From NCBI GenBank assembly GCA_964407265.1, contig CAYOUV010000078.1, forward strand, positions 1 to 13,241: a DNA stretch of 13,241 nt. Reading direction: 5' to 3'. Position 1 is the stretch's first letter; every line of letters starts with the position of its first letter. Under the pieces are notes generated by a model that was not told the DNA's origin, made no database searches, and saw only the letters and a program-made list of their open reading frames with translations. The position numbers and the translations under genes were made by a program. Below, piece by piece: positions 5,264-12,298 of this stretch. Origin of the DNA: CAYOUV01 sp964407265. Lineage in GTDB: Bacteria > Chloroflexota > Anaerolineae > Anaerolineales > Villigracilaceae.

Positions 5264-6094
5264 ATGCTTCCCAATCTGCCCAATTTACACATCCTGCCGC
5301 TCCCGTCACTGATCCTGCACGAAGATCACGATAAACAACGCACGCTGCCCCTGGTCGAAAAATTACGCGCCCAGGGGATTTTGCGTAACCCGCCGATCGT
5401 CATGCCGTTGGATGACGGCTCGGGTCGCTACATGGTGCTGGACGGCGCCAACCGGGTGACCTCCCTGCAGGAGATGGACTTCCCACACATCGTGGCCCAG
5501 GTGGTGGAGCGAGGAGACCCCAATGTGGCGCTGATGACCTGGAATCACGTAGTCTGGGGCATGAGTGTCCGCGATTTGATCGCCGGTATCCGCGACGTGG
5601 TCGGGATCAAGCTGATGCCGATCGATCGCAATGATCCAAACCGGCCGGAGATCGACTGTGTGCCGGTCCTGCTCCAACTGGCCGACGAGCGGACATACCT
5701 GGCCTGCACCACTGAAAATCCCCTACAACAGGTGGCTTACCTGCACGGCATCGTTGATACCTACAAAGACCGCGCCTTCCTTGACCGTACCAGCGAACAG
5801 GATGTAACCGCCTTCAACGAAGTCTACAAAGACCTGACCGCGCTGGTCATCTTCCCCCACTTTGAAAACGACACCATTCTTAACCTGGCCGGGCAGGGCT
5901 GCATGCTGCCGACTGGCATTACGCGTTTTACCGTCTCGCCGCGCGCACTGCACCTGAATTATCCGTTGCACGAACTGTCCAGTGCCAAGCCGATCGAGTA
6001 CAAGGAAGCCTACCTGCAACGCTGGGTCCAGGAGCGGGTCAAGAACAAAGGCATTCGCTACTACGCCGAAGAGACCTTCCTGTTCGACGAATAG
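5264..6094 (+). CDS. ParB/Srx-fold protein, SbnI/SerK (free serine kinase)-like
   Basis: The N-terminal 85 residues form a ParB/sulfiredoxin-type domain: PLPSLILHEDHDKQR (with His19-Glu20), GILRNPPIVM, and the phosphate loop VLDGANRV at 58-65. The rest matches the long C-terminal part of SbnI-like proteins, with GCMLPTGITRFTVSPRALHLN at 212-232. SbnI of Staphylococcus and archaeal SerK phosphorylate free L-serine to O-phosphoserine. Glu20 and Asp60 sit where, from memory of that family, the catalytic acidic residues lie. The length of 276 is close to SbnI (about 254). No siderophore or cysteine-synthesis genes are next to it, so its role here is open: housekeeping serine kinase or a heme/DNA-binding regulator. 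It has no helix-turn-helix and is not a chromosome-partition ParB. The start at 5264 follows a good GAGGA. Confidence 0.68.
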   Translation: MLPNLPNLHILPLPSLILHEDHDKQRTLPLVEKLRAQGILRNPPIVMPLDDGSGRYMVLDGANRVTSLQEMDFPHIVAQVVERGDPNVALMTWNHVVWGMSVRDLIAGIRDVVGIKLMPIDRNDPNRPEIDCVPVLLQLADERTYLACTTENPLQQVAYLHGIVDTYKDRAFLDRTSEQDVTAFNEVYKDLTALVIFPHFENDTILNLAGQGCMLPTGITRFTVSPRALHLNYPLHELSSAKPIEYKEAYLQRWVQERVKNKGIRYYAEETFLFDE

Positions 6095-6109
6095 GATAGC
6101 CCAAAGCGT

Positions 6110-6115
6110 TATAAT
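6110..6115 (+). promoter_or_regulatory. -10 element of the lipoprotein operon
   Basis: A consensus TATAAT lies 39 bases before the ATG at 6155. No good -35 is seen at 16-18 bp (the bases there read about ACGAAT), so an activator or an alternative sigma contact may be needed. A GGAG at 6137-6140, inside the loop of a small CGGT/ACCG hairpin (6131-6145), is 14 nt from the ATG, which is far for a Shine-Dalgarno. Confidence 0.5.
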
Positions 6116-6154
6116 AATCGCACCTTTTTTCGGTATGGAGAACCGTCTACTATC

Positions 6155-7018
6155 ATGAAACTTACCTTTGGACGAGCCCGACTGGCTTTTCTGGTTTTAC
6201 TCACGACTATCGCACTGGCCGCCTGTGGAAGCGGGAACCAGCCCAGCTCCGCGGAAGAATTTTACAAACAGGGCCAGGATTATTACCGGCAGGGGCAGTA
6301 TGCCCAGGCCATCGAATCCTTCAAGCAGGCCGTCGCCTTGCAATCCAATTATCCCGAGGCCTACAACGCGCGCGGACTGGCCTATATGCGCACGGGTAAT
6401 TTCGCCCTGGCGATGGACGATTTCGACAAAACCGTCTCGCTGCAAGCCGACTTTGTGGATGCCTATTTGAACCGCGCCATGCTGCACATCGAGCAGAAGG
6501 ACATCCAAAAAGCGATGTCGGATTACCAGTTAGCGATCACGCTCAAGCCTGATTACCCGCTGGCCTACCTGAACCGCGGCAACCTGTACTTCAAGCTGGG
6601 CAAATTTCCCGAAGCCATCGCCGACTTCAACAAAGCCATCGAACTCGATCCTAAATACGCCAATGCCTACTACAATCGCGGTCTGTCGTACGACTACTGG
6701 GGCCAGTTGGACCTGGCCCTCGCCGATTACAATCAGGCCATCCAGCTCGACCCTAATTTTGACCTGGCCTACCTGAACCGCGGACTGATTTACGCTGCTA
6801 AGGACGATCCCGCAGCAGCCATTGCCGAATGGGACAAAGCCATCGAAATCAACCCCAATCTGACGGCAGCCTACATGGACCGCGGCATCGCTTACGCCAA
6901 CACCGGCCAAAGGGACCTGGCCATCGCCGACTTCCGCAAAGTGCTCGAGATTACCAAGGACGAGAACATCCGCAGCAGCGCCACCCAGCGCCTGAATGAC
7001 CTGGGGGCTACACCGTAA
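6155..7018 (+). CDS. Lipoprotein with seven TPR repeats
   Basis: A lipoprotein signal peptide with lipobox LAAC at 21-24 is followed by seven tandem 34-residue tetratricopeptide repeats, starting at about 33, 67, 101, 135, 169, 203 and 237. A capping helix closes the protein at 271-287. Repeats 4-6 are close to the TPR consensus (AYLNRGNLYFKLGKFPEAI, then NKAIELDP). TPR superhelices bind other proteins, so this is probably a membrane-anchored scaffold facing outward. It is the first gene of a tight operon; its stop (7016-7018) overlaps the next ATG by one base. In a run with two M23 peptidases and a beta-propeller lipoprotein, it likely gathers or positions wall enzymes, as TPR lipoproteins such as NlpI do in other bacteria. 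The partner is inference. The total length of 287 is fully explained by these elements. Confidence 0.9.
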   Translation: MKLTFGRARLAFLVLLTTIALAACGSGNQPSSAEEFYKQGQDYYRQGQYAQAIESFKQAVALQSNYPEAYNARGLAYMRTGNFALAMDDFDKTVSLQADFVDAYLNRAMLHIEQKDIQKAMSDYQLAITLKPDYPLAYLNRGNLYFKLGKFPEAIADFNKAIELDPKYANAYYNRGLSYDYWGQLDLALADYNQAIQLDPNFDLAYLNRGLIYAAKDDPAAAIAEWDKAIEINPNLTAAYMDRGIAYANTGQRDLAIADFRKVLEITKDENIRSSATQRLNDLGATP

Positions 7019-7380
7019 TGGGCATGGATTTCTTCTTCCCCGATCAAAATCCCGACCTGCAGCGCCTCCCGCCCGAGCAGATCCAAATCGAGAGTCTGAG
7101 CGCTGAACCCTATCCGGACGGCGAGCGGGTGCACGTCAACCTTGACATCACGCCGTTCCTCGAACGCCCGCGCATCGAGGTGCTGCTGACGGATACGGAC
7201 GGGGAAGAAATCGCCTCAGCCAGTTTTATCGAGCCGATGTCTTGGAAGCTTGAATTCACGTTGCACATGCGTGGGGCGCAAAAGAGCGGAGACTTCAAAC
7301 TGAACGCGCTGCTTTTCTACCCCGACGGTCCGCAGGCTGAGCCGGTCGAGGTGACCTTTAACATTCCATCCGGCAGCTAG
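7018..7380 (+). CDS. Hypothetical protein, beta-rich, unknown family
   Basis: This 120-residue protein has no signal peptide, lipobox or membrane helix, so it is probably cytoplasmic, although all other products of the operon are lipoproteins. The sequence alternates beta strands: IQIESLSAEPY, RVHVNLDITPFL, RIEVLLTDTDGEEIASASFIE, KLEFTLHMR, FKLNALLFY and EVTFNIP. This suggests a single beta-sandwich domain of Ig or C2 type. It has no cysteine or visible active-site motif, and I do not recognise the family. The ATG at 7018 overlaps the upstream stop (TAATG); a second ATG at 7024 is possible. The gene ends 6 bases before the next GTG and its stop is part of that gene's AGGA ribosome-binding site, so translation is linked on both sides. 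It may bind a partner or regulate the module. Confidence 0.75.
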   Translation: MGMDFFFPDQNPDLQRLPPEQIQIESLSAEPYPDGERVHVNLDITPFLERPRIEVLLTDTDGEEIASASFIEPMSWKLEFTLHMRGAQKSGDFKLNALLFYPDGPQAEPVEVTFNIPSGS

Positions 7381-7386
7381 GATACC

Positions 7387-8145
7387 GTGCGCAAACCGTA
7401 CCTGAGAAGCTGGCTGCTGCTGGCGCTGCTGATGGCCTGCGCCCCGGCACAGATACCACCCCCTACGCCGAGGGCGCCTCGCGCTCCATCAGCCATACCA
7501 TCAGCGACCCGGATCGCGGCTCCCAGCGCCACCCCATCCGCCACACCGACCCCTGAACCACGCTTCTGTTCGCCGTTGGCCGGACATGCGCTGGATGAGC
7601 TGCCTGAAATCGTCTCACAACCGTTCATAATCCCGCGCCCCGGCCACGACGATGGGCATCACGGCGTGGACCTGGGTTACTGGCGTTTCAAGGATCTCGG
7701 CCCGATCACCGGCATGCCCGTTCTGGCGGTCTTGGAAGGCCAGGTGGCAGGCGTCATCCACGACCGTCCGCCATATGGCAACATGATCGTGATCGAAACC
7801 AGCTACGCGCGCATCCCGCTTGCCTTGCGCGAGAAGGAGAAAATCATCACCGGGCAATCGCTTTACAGCTTGTATGCGCATCTAGAAACCCCGCCGGCAT
7901 TTGCGGTCGGGGACCAGGTGACCTGCGGACAGCCGCTTGGCACGGCCGGCCTGACCGGCATGACCAGCGGTCCGCACTTGCACTTCGAGACCCGCTGGGG
8001 TCCGCCCGGTGAGACATTCCCGGCTATGGCCTACTACACCGCCGATGCCACACCGGATGAGTTGGAAACCTACCAACGCTGGCGCATGAACGGCGACTTT
8101 CACCTGTTCGACCCGATGGATTTACTCAGCCTGCCCCAGCCTTGA
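7387..8145 (+). CDS. M23 (LytM-type) metallopeptidase lipoprotein
   Basis: A short lipoprotein signal with lipobox LMAC at 15-18 leads into a Pro/Ala/Thr-rich linker (about 19-58) that can span part of the cell wall. The M23 peptidase domain follows at about 60-245. Its zinc site is complete: His91 and Asp95 in HHGVDLG, and His199 in GPHLHFE; His164 in LYAHLE and His197 are the usual catalytic helpers. Such enzymes cut peptide cross-links of peptidoglycan. Two cysteines (61, 180) flank the domain and could form a disulfide. The GTG at 7387 is the start because an AGGA at 7379-7382 precedes it and the signal peptide begins there. A second M23 lipoprotein lies two genes downstream but is not a close copy: the spacing between motifs and the C-terminal parts differ. 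Peptidoglycan as substrate is inferred from the family. Confidence 0.92.
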   Translation: MRKPYLRSWLLLALLMACAPAQIPPPTPRAPRAPSAIPSATRIAAPSATPSATPTPEPRFCSPLAGHALDELPEIVSQPFIIPRPGHDDGHHGVDLGYWRFKDLGPITGMPVLAVLEGQVAGVIHDRPPYGNMIVIETSYARIPLALREKEKIITGQSLYSLYAHLETPPAFAVGDQVTCGQPLGTAGLTGMTSGPHLHFETRWGPPGETFPAMAYYTADATPDELETYQRWRMNGDFHLFDPMDLLSLPQP

Positions 8146-8150
8146 TCCTT

Positions 8151-9986
8151 ATGAAAACAATCTCCTATCGTCACTCACTGATACTGTCGCTGCTGCTCGT
8201 GGCTGCCATTTTATCCGGTTGCGCGCAACGCACCGCTGCGCCGTCTGCTCCCACGCACGACCCTGACCCAAAAGCCACGGCCGAAGTGAGCACCCCGGAC
8301 CTGCCGGTCGTCTCGAACGGCACTGGAAACAGGTTGGGACCCTTTATCCTGTCGATCCGCGAAGGGCTGTTCACGCATCTCTTCCTTTTCCGCAGCGATA
8401 CCGGCCTGGTACGCCTGACCGACGGTCAATGGGACGACATCACGCCCGCCCTCAGCCCGGACGGTACCCGGGTGGCCTTTGCCTCCCGCCGAAACGGTTA
8501 CTTCAACCTGTACCTGCTCAACCTGCAAACCGGTGAAACCCGGCGCCTGACTGATACATTGAATTATGACGCTTCGCCCTCCTGGTCACCTGACGGCCTC
8601 TGGCTCGCGTTTGAAACCTACCTGGATGACAACCTGGAAATCGCGATCATGCCGGTGGATGGCTCCCAGCCGCCGATCCGCCTGACGGACAATCGCGGGG
8701 TCGCTGACCATTCACCGGCCTGGGCGCCTGAAGGCCGCATCGTCGCCTTCGTCTCCACCCGCAGCGGGGACAGCGAAATCTGGCTGGCCGACCTGGATAA
8801 GCCTGGTGACGACCGTTTCACCAACCTGAGCCGCACACCGCTGGCTTCTGACCAGCACCCGGCCTGGTCCCCGGACGGACGTTACCTGGCCTGGGGCTCA
8901 GAAACTTACGGTCCCAGCCCGCGTGAGAACGGCGTCTACATCTGGGATTCCGACCATCCCGACCGCCCGGCCCAGCGCGCTGGTGACGGCAGCTGGCCGG
9001 TCTGGAGCCCGGATGGTAAAAGCATCCTGGCCAGCGTCTCGGGCGCCAACCAAAATTACCTGACGGCTTACGATTTGGACGGCACCCTGCTCCTGCTGCC
9101 ATTCAACCTGCCCGGTGAAGTACGCGGCCTGGCCTGGCCTTCGATTGCCATCCCCGATCCGCTGCCGCAAGCCTTCGATATAGCCGCCGAGCGGACAGCC
9201 ACTCCATTGTGGGCACCGGCTGTAACACCCATCGCGGAGGGTCCGCAGGGACGCTGGGCGATCGTTGACCTTAACGACGTCCAGGCCCCCTACCCGCGTC
9301 TGCACGACCTGGTCGACGAAGCCTACGGCGCTCTGCGCAGCGAGGTCATCCGGGAAGCCGGCTGGGATACCCTGGCCAACCTGCAGAACGCCTTCGTGCC
9401 TTTGAGCACGCCGCTCGACCCAGGCATGGGCCAGGATTGGCTCTACACCGGGCGCGCTTTCGCCATCAACCCGATCACCCTGAGCGCCGGCTGGATGTCG
9501 GTCACGCGCCAGGATATCGGCCCGCAGACCTACTGGAGCCTGTATCTGCGCGCCCAGGCACAAGATGGCTCACACGGTGAGCCGCTGCACGACCTGCCCT
9601 GGGATCTGAACGCTCGCTACAACCTTGATCCCCAGGCTTACGACCAGGGAGGCCGTCTGGCCAAGTCTGTTCCGATCGGCTACTGGATCGATTTCAGCAC
9701 CCTGGCGGGGCAGTACGGCTGGGAGCGCCTGCCGGCCCTGGCAAACTGGCGCACCTATTTCAACGGTACGCGCTTTACAGAGTTTGCCATGCCCAACGGC
9801 CTGGACTGGTACACAGCCATGCTTGAAATTTATCCCCCGGAAGTGCTGATCACGCCGACCATCGTCGCCAGCCCGACCATCACCCCGACGGTTACGCGCA
9901 CGCCGGTACCCTGGTTCACAGCCACGCAGACGCCCACCGAGACCTTTACGCCGACCCCCTACCCGACCTTTACAGCCGCCCCGTGA
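8151..9986 (+). CDS. PD40/TolB-like beta-propeller lipoprotein with unassigned C-terminal domain
   Basis: This 611-residue lipoprotein (lipobox LSGC at 21-24) has three parts. Residues 65-330 form a TolB-like beta-propeller with at least five PD40 repeats marked by SPDG at 102, 146, 240 and 286 and APEG at 192. Residues 365-563 are a second globular domain with conserved-looking aromatic motifs (LHDLVDEAYGALRSE, LYTGRAFAINP, YGWERLPALANWRTYF, GLDWYTAMLEIYP). Its layout faintly recalls M15/VanY-type carboxypeptidases, but without their zinc ligands. Residues 568-611 are a Thr/Pro-rich tail. The start is the ATG at 8151, 5 nt after the previous stop; a TTG at 8142 gives an unnecessary extension. 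The stop overlaps the next GTG. It probably binds wall fragments or the flanking peptidases at the outer membrane face of the cell. The propeller is sure; the role is inference. Confidence 0.88.
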   Translation: MKTISYRHSLILSLLLVAAILSGCAQRTAAPSAPTHDPDPKATAEVSTPDLPVVSNGTGNRLGPFILSIREGLFTHLFLFRSDTGLVRLTDGQWDDITPALSPDGTRVAFASRRNGYFNLYLLNLQTGETRRLTDTLNYDASPSWSPDGLWLAFETYLDDNLEIAIMPVDGSQPPIRLTDNRGVADHSPAWAPEGRIVAFVSTRSGDSEIWLADLDKPGDDRFTNLSRTPLASDQHPAWSPDGRYLAWGSETYGPSPRENGVYIWDSDHPDRPAQRAGDGSWPVWSPDGKSILASVSGANQNYLTAYDLDGTLLLLPFNLPGEVRGLAWPSIAIPDPLPQAFDIAAERTATPLWAPAVTPIAEGPQGRWAIVDLNDVQAPYPRLHDLVDEAYGALRSEVIREAGWDTLANLQNAFVPLSTPLDPGMGQDWLYTGRAFAINPITLSAGWMSVTRQDIGPQTYWSLYLRAQAQDGSHGEPLHDLPWDLNARYNLDPQAYDQGGRLAKSVPIGYWIDFSTLAGQYGWERLPALANWRTYFNGTRFTEFAMPNGLDWYTAMLEIYPPEVLITPTIVASPTITPTVTRTPVPWFTATQTPTETFTPTPYPTFTAAP

Positions 9987-11047
9987 AACGTCAATTATTT
10001 ACTGCGCTTTTCCTGGTATTCCTCCTGACAGCCTGCCAGTCCCCGGCCCTGTCGGCCTTCGAACCGACTCCGGTGATCATCCAGAATCAGGGCTGCAGCG
10101 GAGCAAACTGTGCCGCGACCGCAGTCCCAACCCCGGCGCCGACCCTGGCTCCACTTCGTTTCTTGCTGCCTACCCCAGGCGCCGAGCCGGTTTCCAACTG
10201 GCGGCCTCCGCTGTACCCGGCTCCGTGGGCGCCGTCCGCACACGACCATTTTTACTTTGTGCGCCCGATCGCTGCTGACGAAGTTAACTGGCCGCTGGCC
10301 AGTTACCGTTATGGCGGGGTCTTCTTCGCGCCCAACATCGTCCACACCGGGGTTGATATCGATGCCAATGCCGGCACCCCGATTCTGGCAGCGGCCCCCG
10401 GCACCGTGATCTGGGCCGGCTGGGGCCTGTTCAGCGGCGACCCGCGCAACACCAAAGACCCGTACGGACAGGCGGTAGTGCTGCGCCACGATTTCGGCTA
10501 CCAGGGCCAGCAGCTGTTCACCGTCTACGCGCATATGTCCCATGTGGACGTCAAACCGGGCCAGTGGGTTGATACCGGTGGCCAGCTCGGGTTGGTAGGC
10601 GACACGGGTGCCACCACCGGGCCGCACCTGCATTTTGAGGTGCGGGTGGGGACTTCCACCTTCTTCACCACCTACAACCCCGAGCTGTGGCTGGTCCCGC
10701 CCCAGGGCTGGGGTGTGCTGGTCGCGCGCGTGATGGACAACCTCGGCGCCCCTATCAGGCGTTACGAGATCACGGTACGCAACACCGACATCAAACGCAC
10801 CTGGTACATCAACACCTACGGCGGCGGGCCGGCCCATCCCGACCCGTACTACAACGAAAACATGGTGCTGAGCGACCTGCCGGCAGGGCATTACACCGTC
10901 ACCATCCCTTTCGACAAGCACATCTACAATCTCGATCTACAGATCTTCCCCGGCCAGGTCAGCTACTTCACCTTCCGCGGCAAGCACGGCTACCACACCG
11001 ACCTGCCGCCTGAGCCGGGCTTGAAAGATTACACACCCGCACCCTGA
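9983..11047 (+). CDS. M23 (LytM-type) metallopeptidase lipoprotein with C-terminal Ig-like domain
   Basis: After a lipobox LTAC at 15-18 come a Pro/Thr-rich linker (to about 65), with a Cys38-x4-Cys43 pair inside it, and an approach segment containing HDHFYFVRP. The M23 domain is at about 105-240. The zinc and catalytic residues are all present: His121 and Asp125 in HTGVDID, His184 in VYAHMS, His215 and His217 in GPHLHFEV. Residues 243-335 form a beta-sandwich like the carboxypeptidase-regulatory/CNA-B class (ARVMDNLGAPIRRYEITV, then LSDLPAGHYTVTIPF). It could bind the wall or shield the active site. The GTG at 9983 overlaps the upstream TGA (GTGA) and has no Shine-Dalgarno of its own, so translation is coupled to the propeller gene. 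It is the last gene of the operon; recA's promoter starts 4 bases after its stop. Peptidoglycan cutting is inferred from the family. Confidence 0.92.
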   Translation: MKRQLFTALFLVFLLTACQSPALSAFEPTPVIIQNQGCSGANCAATAVPTPAPTLAPLRFLLPTPGAEPVSNWRPPLYPAPWAPSAHDHFYFVRPIAADEVNWPLASYRYGGVFFAPNIVHTGVDIDANAGTPILAAAPGTVIWAGWGLFSGDPRNTKDPYGQAVVLRHDFGYQGQQLFTVYAHMSHVDVKPGQWVDTGGQLGLVGDTGATTGPHLHFEVRVGTSTFFTTYNPELWLVPPQGWGVLVARVMDNLGAPIRRYEITVRNTDIKRTWYINTYGGGPAHPDPYYNENMVLSDLPAGHYTVTIPFDKHIYNLDLQIFPGQVSYFTFRGKHGYHTDLPPEPGLKDYTPAP

Positions 11048-11051
11048 CCCC

Positions 11052-11079
11052 TTGACTTACTGAACATCTGTGCTATACT
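11052..11079 (+). promoter_or_regulatory. recA promoter
   Basis: A -35 TTGACT (11052-11057) and a -10 TATACT (11074-11079) are 16 bp apart. A second TATACT follows at 11083-11088, giving a tandem -10. The mRNA leader to the recA ATG would be about 70-75 nt. The promoter begins right behind the M23 gene, and no terminator separates them. Confidence 0.7.
11062..11073 (+). promoter_or_regulatory. Candidate SOS/LexA box in the recA promoter
   Basis: GAAC-ATCT-GTGC matches the Gram-positive-type LexA operator core GAAC-N4-GTTC at seven of eight fixed positions. It sits exactly in the spacer between -35 and -10 of recA, where LexA would block RNA polymerase. The site is seen. Its use is inference, since LexA sites differ between phyla and one half-site is imperfect. 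Confidence 0.45.
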
Positions 11080-11100
11080 TTTTATACTTGAAGTAAAAAG

Positions 11101-11126
11101 TTCCTTGGGGTCAAACAGCCTTGGAA
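11101..11126 (+). repeat. Paired CCTTGG boxes in the recA leader
   Basis: CCTTGG occurs twice, at 11103-11108 and 11119-11124. Because the outer bases are TTCC and GGAA, the block can also fold as TTCC-TT-GG with CC-TT-GGAA around a 10-nt loop, with two T-T mismatches. It lies in the untranslated leader between the promoter and the ribosome-binding site of recA. It may be a regulatory structure or chance. Confidence 0.3.
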
Positions 11127-11161
11127 TGTCAGTATGAGAATTTACCTTTGGAGAAGTGAGA

Positions 11162-12262
11162 ATGGCACGCAAATCCCAGCAGGATAAAAACACCAACGAT
11201 GACGCTCGCAATGCAGTGCTCGATAAAGCCTTGGGCGATATCATCAAACGCTATGGCGAGGGCTCGATCATGCGCCTGGGCGAAGCCCACCAGATGATCA
11301 CCGACGTCATCCCGACCGGGTCGCTTTCGCTCGACATCGCCCTGGGCGTGGGCGGCATCCCGCGCGGACGCATTACCGAGATCTACGGCCCTGAATCGTC
11401 CGGCAAGACCACCATCTGCCAGCATATTGCCGCCGAGGCTCAGCGCATGGGCGGCACGGTGGCTTTCATCGACATGGAGCATGCCCTCGACCCATCTTAT
11501 GCCGCCCGCTGCGGCGTGGACGTGGATAACCTGCTGGTCTCGCAACCCGATACCGGCGAACAGGCCCTCGAGATTACCGAGACGCTGGTGCGCTCCGGCG
11601 CGGTCGAAGTGGTCATTATCGACTCGGTGGCAGCCCTCGTCCCGCGCGCCGAACTGGAAGGCGACATGGGCGACCCGACCATGGGCGTGCATGCCCGTTT
11701 GATGTCCCAGGCCTTGCGCAAGCTCTCGGGCGCCATCAACCAGACCAAAACAGCGGTCATCTTCACCAACCAGCTGCGCCAGAAGATCGGCGTCATGTTC
11801 GGCAACCCCGAAACCACCACCGGCGGCCAGGCGCTCAAGTTCTATTCGAGCGTGCGCCTGGACGTGCGCCGCATCCAATCGATCAAGGTCGGCGCGGAAA
11901 TCATCGGCAACCGCACGCGCGTGCGCGTGGTCAAGAACAAGATTGCCCCGCCTTTCCGCACCGCCGAATTCGACATTATGTACAATGAAGGTATCTCCAA
12001 GGCCGGCGACCTGCTCGACCTGTCCGCCCAACTCGAGATCGTCGACAAGCGTGGCGCATTTTATTCGTACGGCGACGTGCGCCTGGGACAGGGTCGCGAG
12101 AACTCCAAAGAGTTCCTGCGCCAGAACCCGGACCTGGCTGATGAGATCGAAGTAACCATCCGCCAGAAGGCGCTGGGCGGCGAGCTGATGGTCCCGCTGA
12201 CCGAGGACATCGGCGGAGGTGAAGACCACGACAGCAGCCCGGCGGAGGAGGACGAAGAATAA
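11162..12262 (+). CDS. recA: Recombinase RecA
   Basis: RecA forms filaments on single-stranded DNA, exchanges strands with homologous duplexes and stimulates LexA self-cleavage. All core elements are present: Walker A GPESSGKTT at 76-84, Walker B VVIID ending at Asp154, the L1 region GDMGDPTMGVHARLMSQ at 168-183, and L2 with its flanks, NQLRQKIGVMFGNPETTTGG at 203-222. The N-terminal helix that joins neighbouring subunits (LDKALGDIIKRYGEGSIMRLG) and the C-terminal DNA-binding domain are there, with an acidic tail ending EEDEE. The length of 366 residues is normal and there is no intein. The ATG at 11162 has a GGAG 8 nt upstream; a GTG at 11156 would overlap that site. It has its own promoter with a LexA-like box. 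A lipoprotein gene follows rather than recX. Confidence 0.98.
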   Translation: MARKSQQDKNTNDDARNAVLDKALGDIIKRYGEGSIMRLGEAHQMITDVIPTGSLSLDIALGVGGIPRGRITEIYGPESSGKTTICQHIAAEAQRMGGTVAFIDMEHALDPSYAARCGVDVDNLLVSQPDTGEQALEITETLVRSGAVEVVIIDSVAALVPRAELEGDMGDPTMGVHARLMSQALRKLSGAINQTKTAVIFTNQLRQKIGVMFGNPETTTGGQALKFYSSVRLDVRRIQSIKVGAEIIGNRTRVRVVKNKIAPPFRTAEFDIMYNEGISKAGDLLDLSAQLEIVDKRGAFYSYGDVRLGQGRENSKEFLRQNPDLADEIEVTIRQKALGGELMVPLTEDIGGGEDHDSSPAEEDEE

Positions 12263-12298
12263 ATCTGCGCCAAAGGTTCGCTTTGCAGTAGGCTGGAC

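Noticed and set aside
6270..6960. Repeated DNA pattern of about 102 bp
   Set aside because: It is explained by the seven TPR protein repeats; it is not a CRISPR array or a DNA satellite.
9843..9983. Low-complexity Thr/Pro codon stretch as a possible repeat element
   Set aside because: It is the coded Thr/Pro-rich tail of the propeller lipoprotein, in frame to its stop.
9995..10921. 308-codon antisense frame over the second M23 gene, and similar long antisense frames at 8898-9563 and 4544-5191
   Set aside because: They are shadow frames of GC-rich coding sequence; the sense strand carries complete catalytic motifs.
11129..12229. 366-codon open frame antisense to recA
   Set aside because: It is a mirror frame of a GC-rich conserved gene with no recognisable domain; recA explains the region fully.
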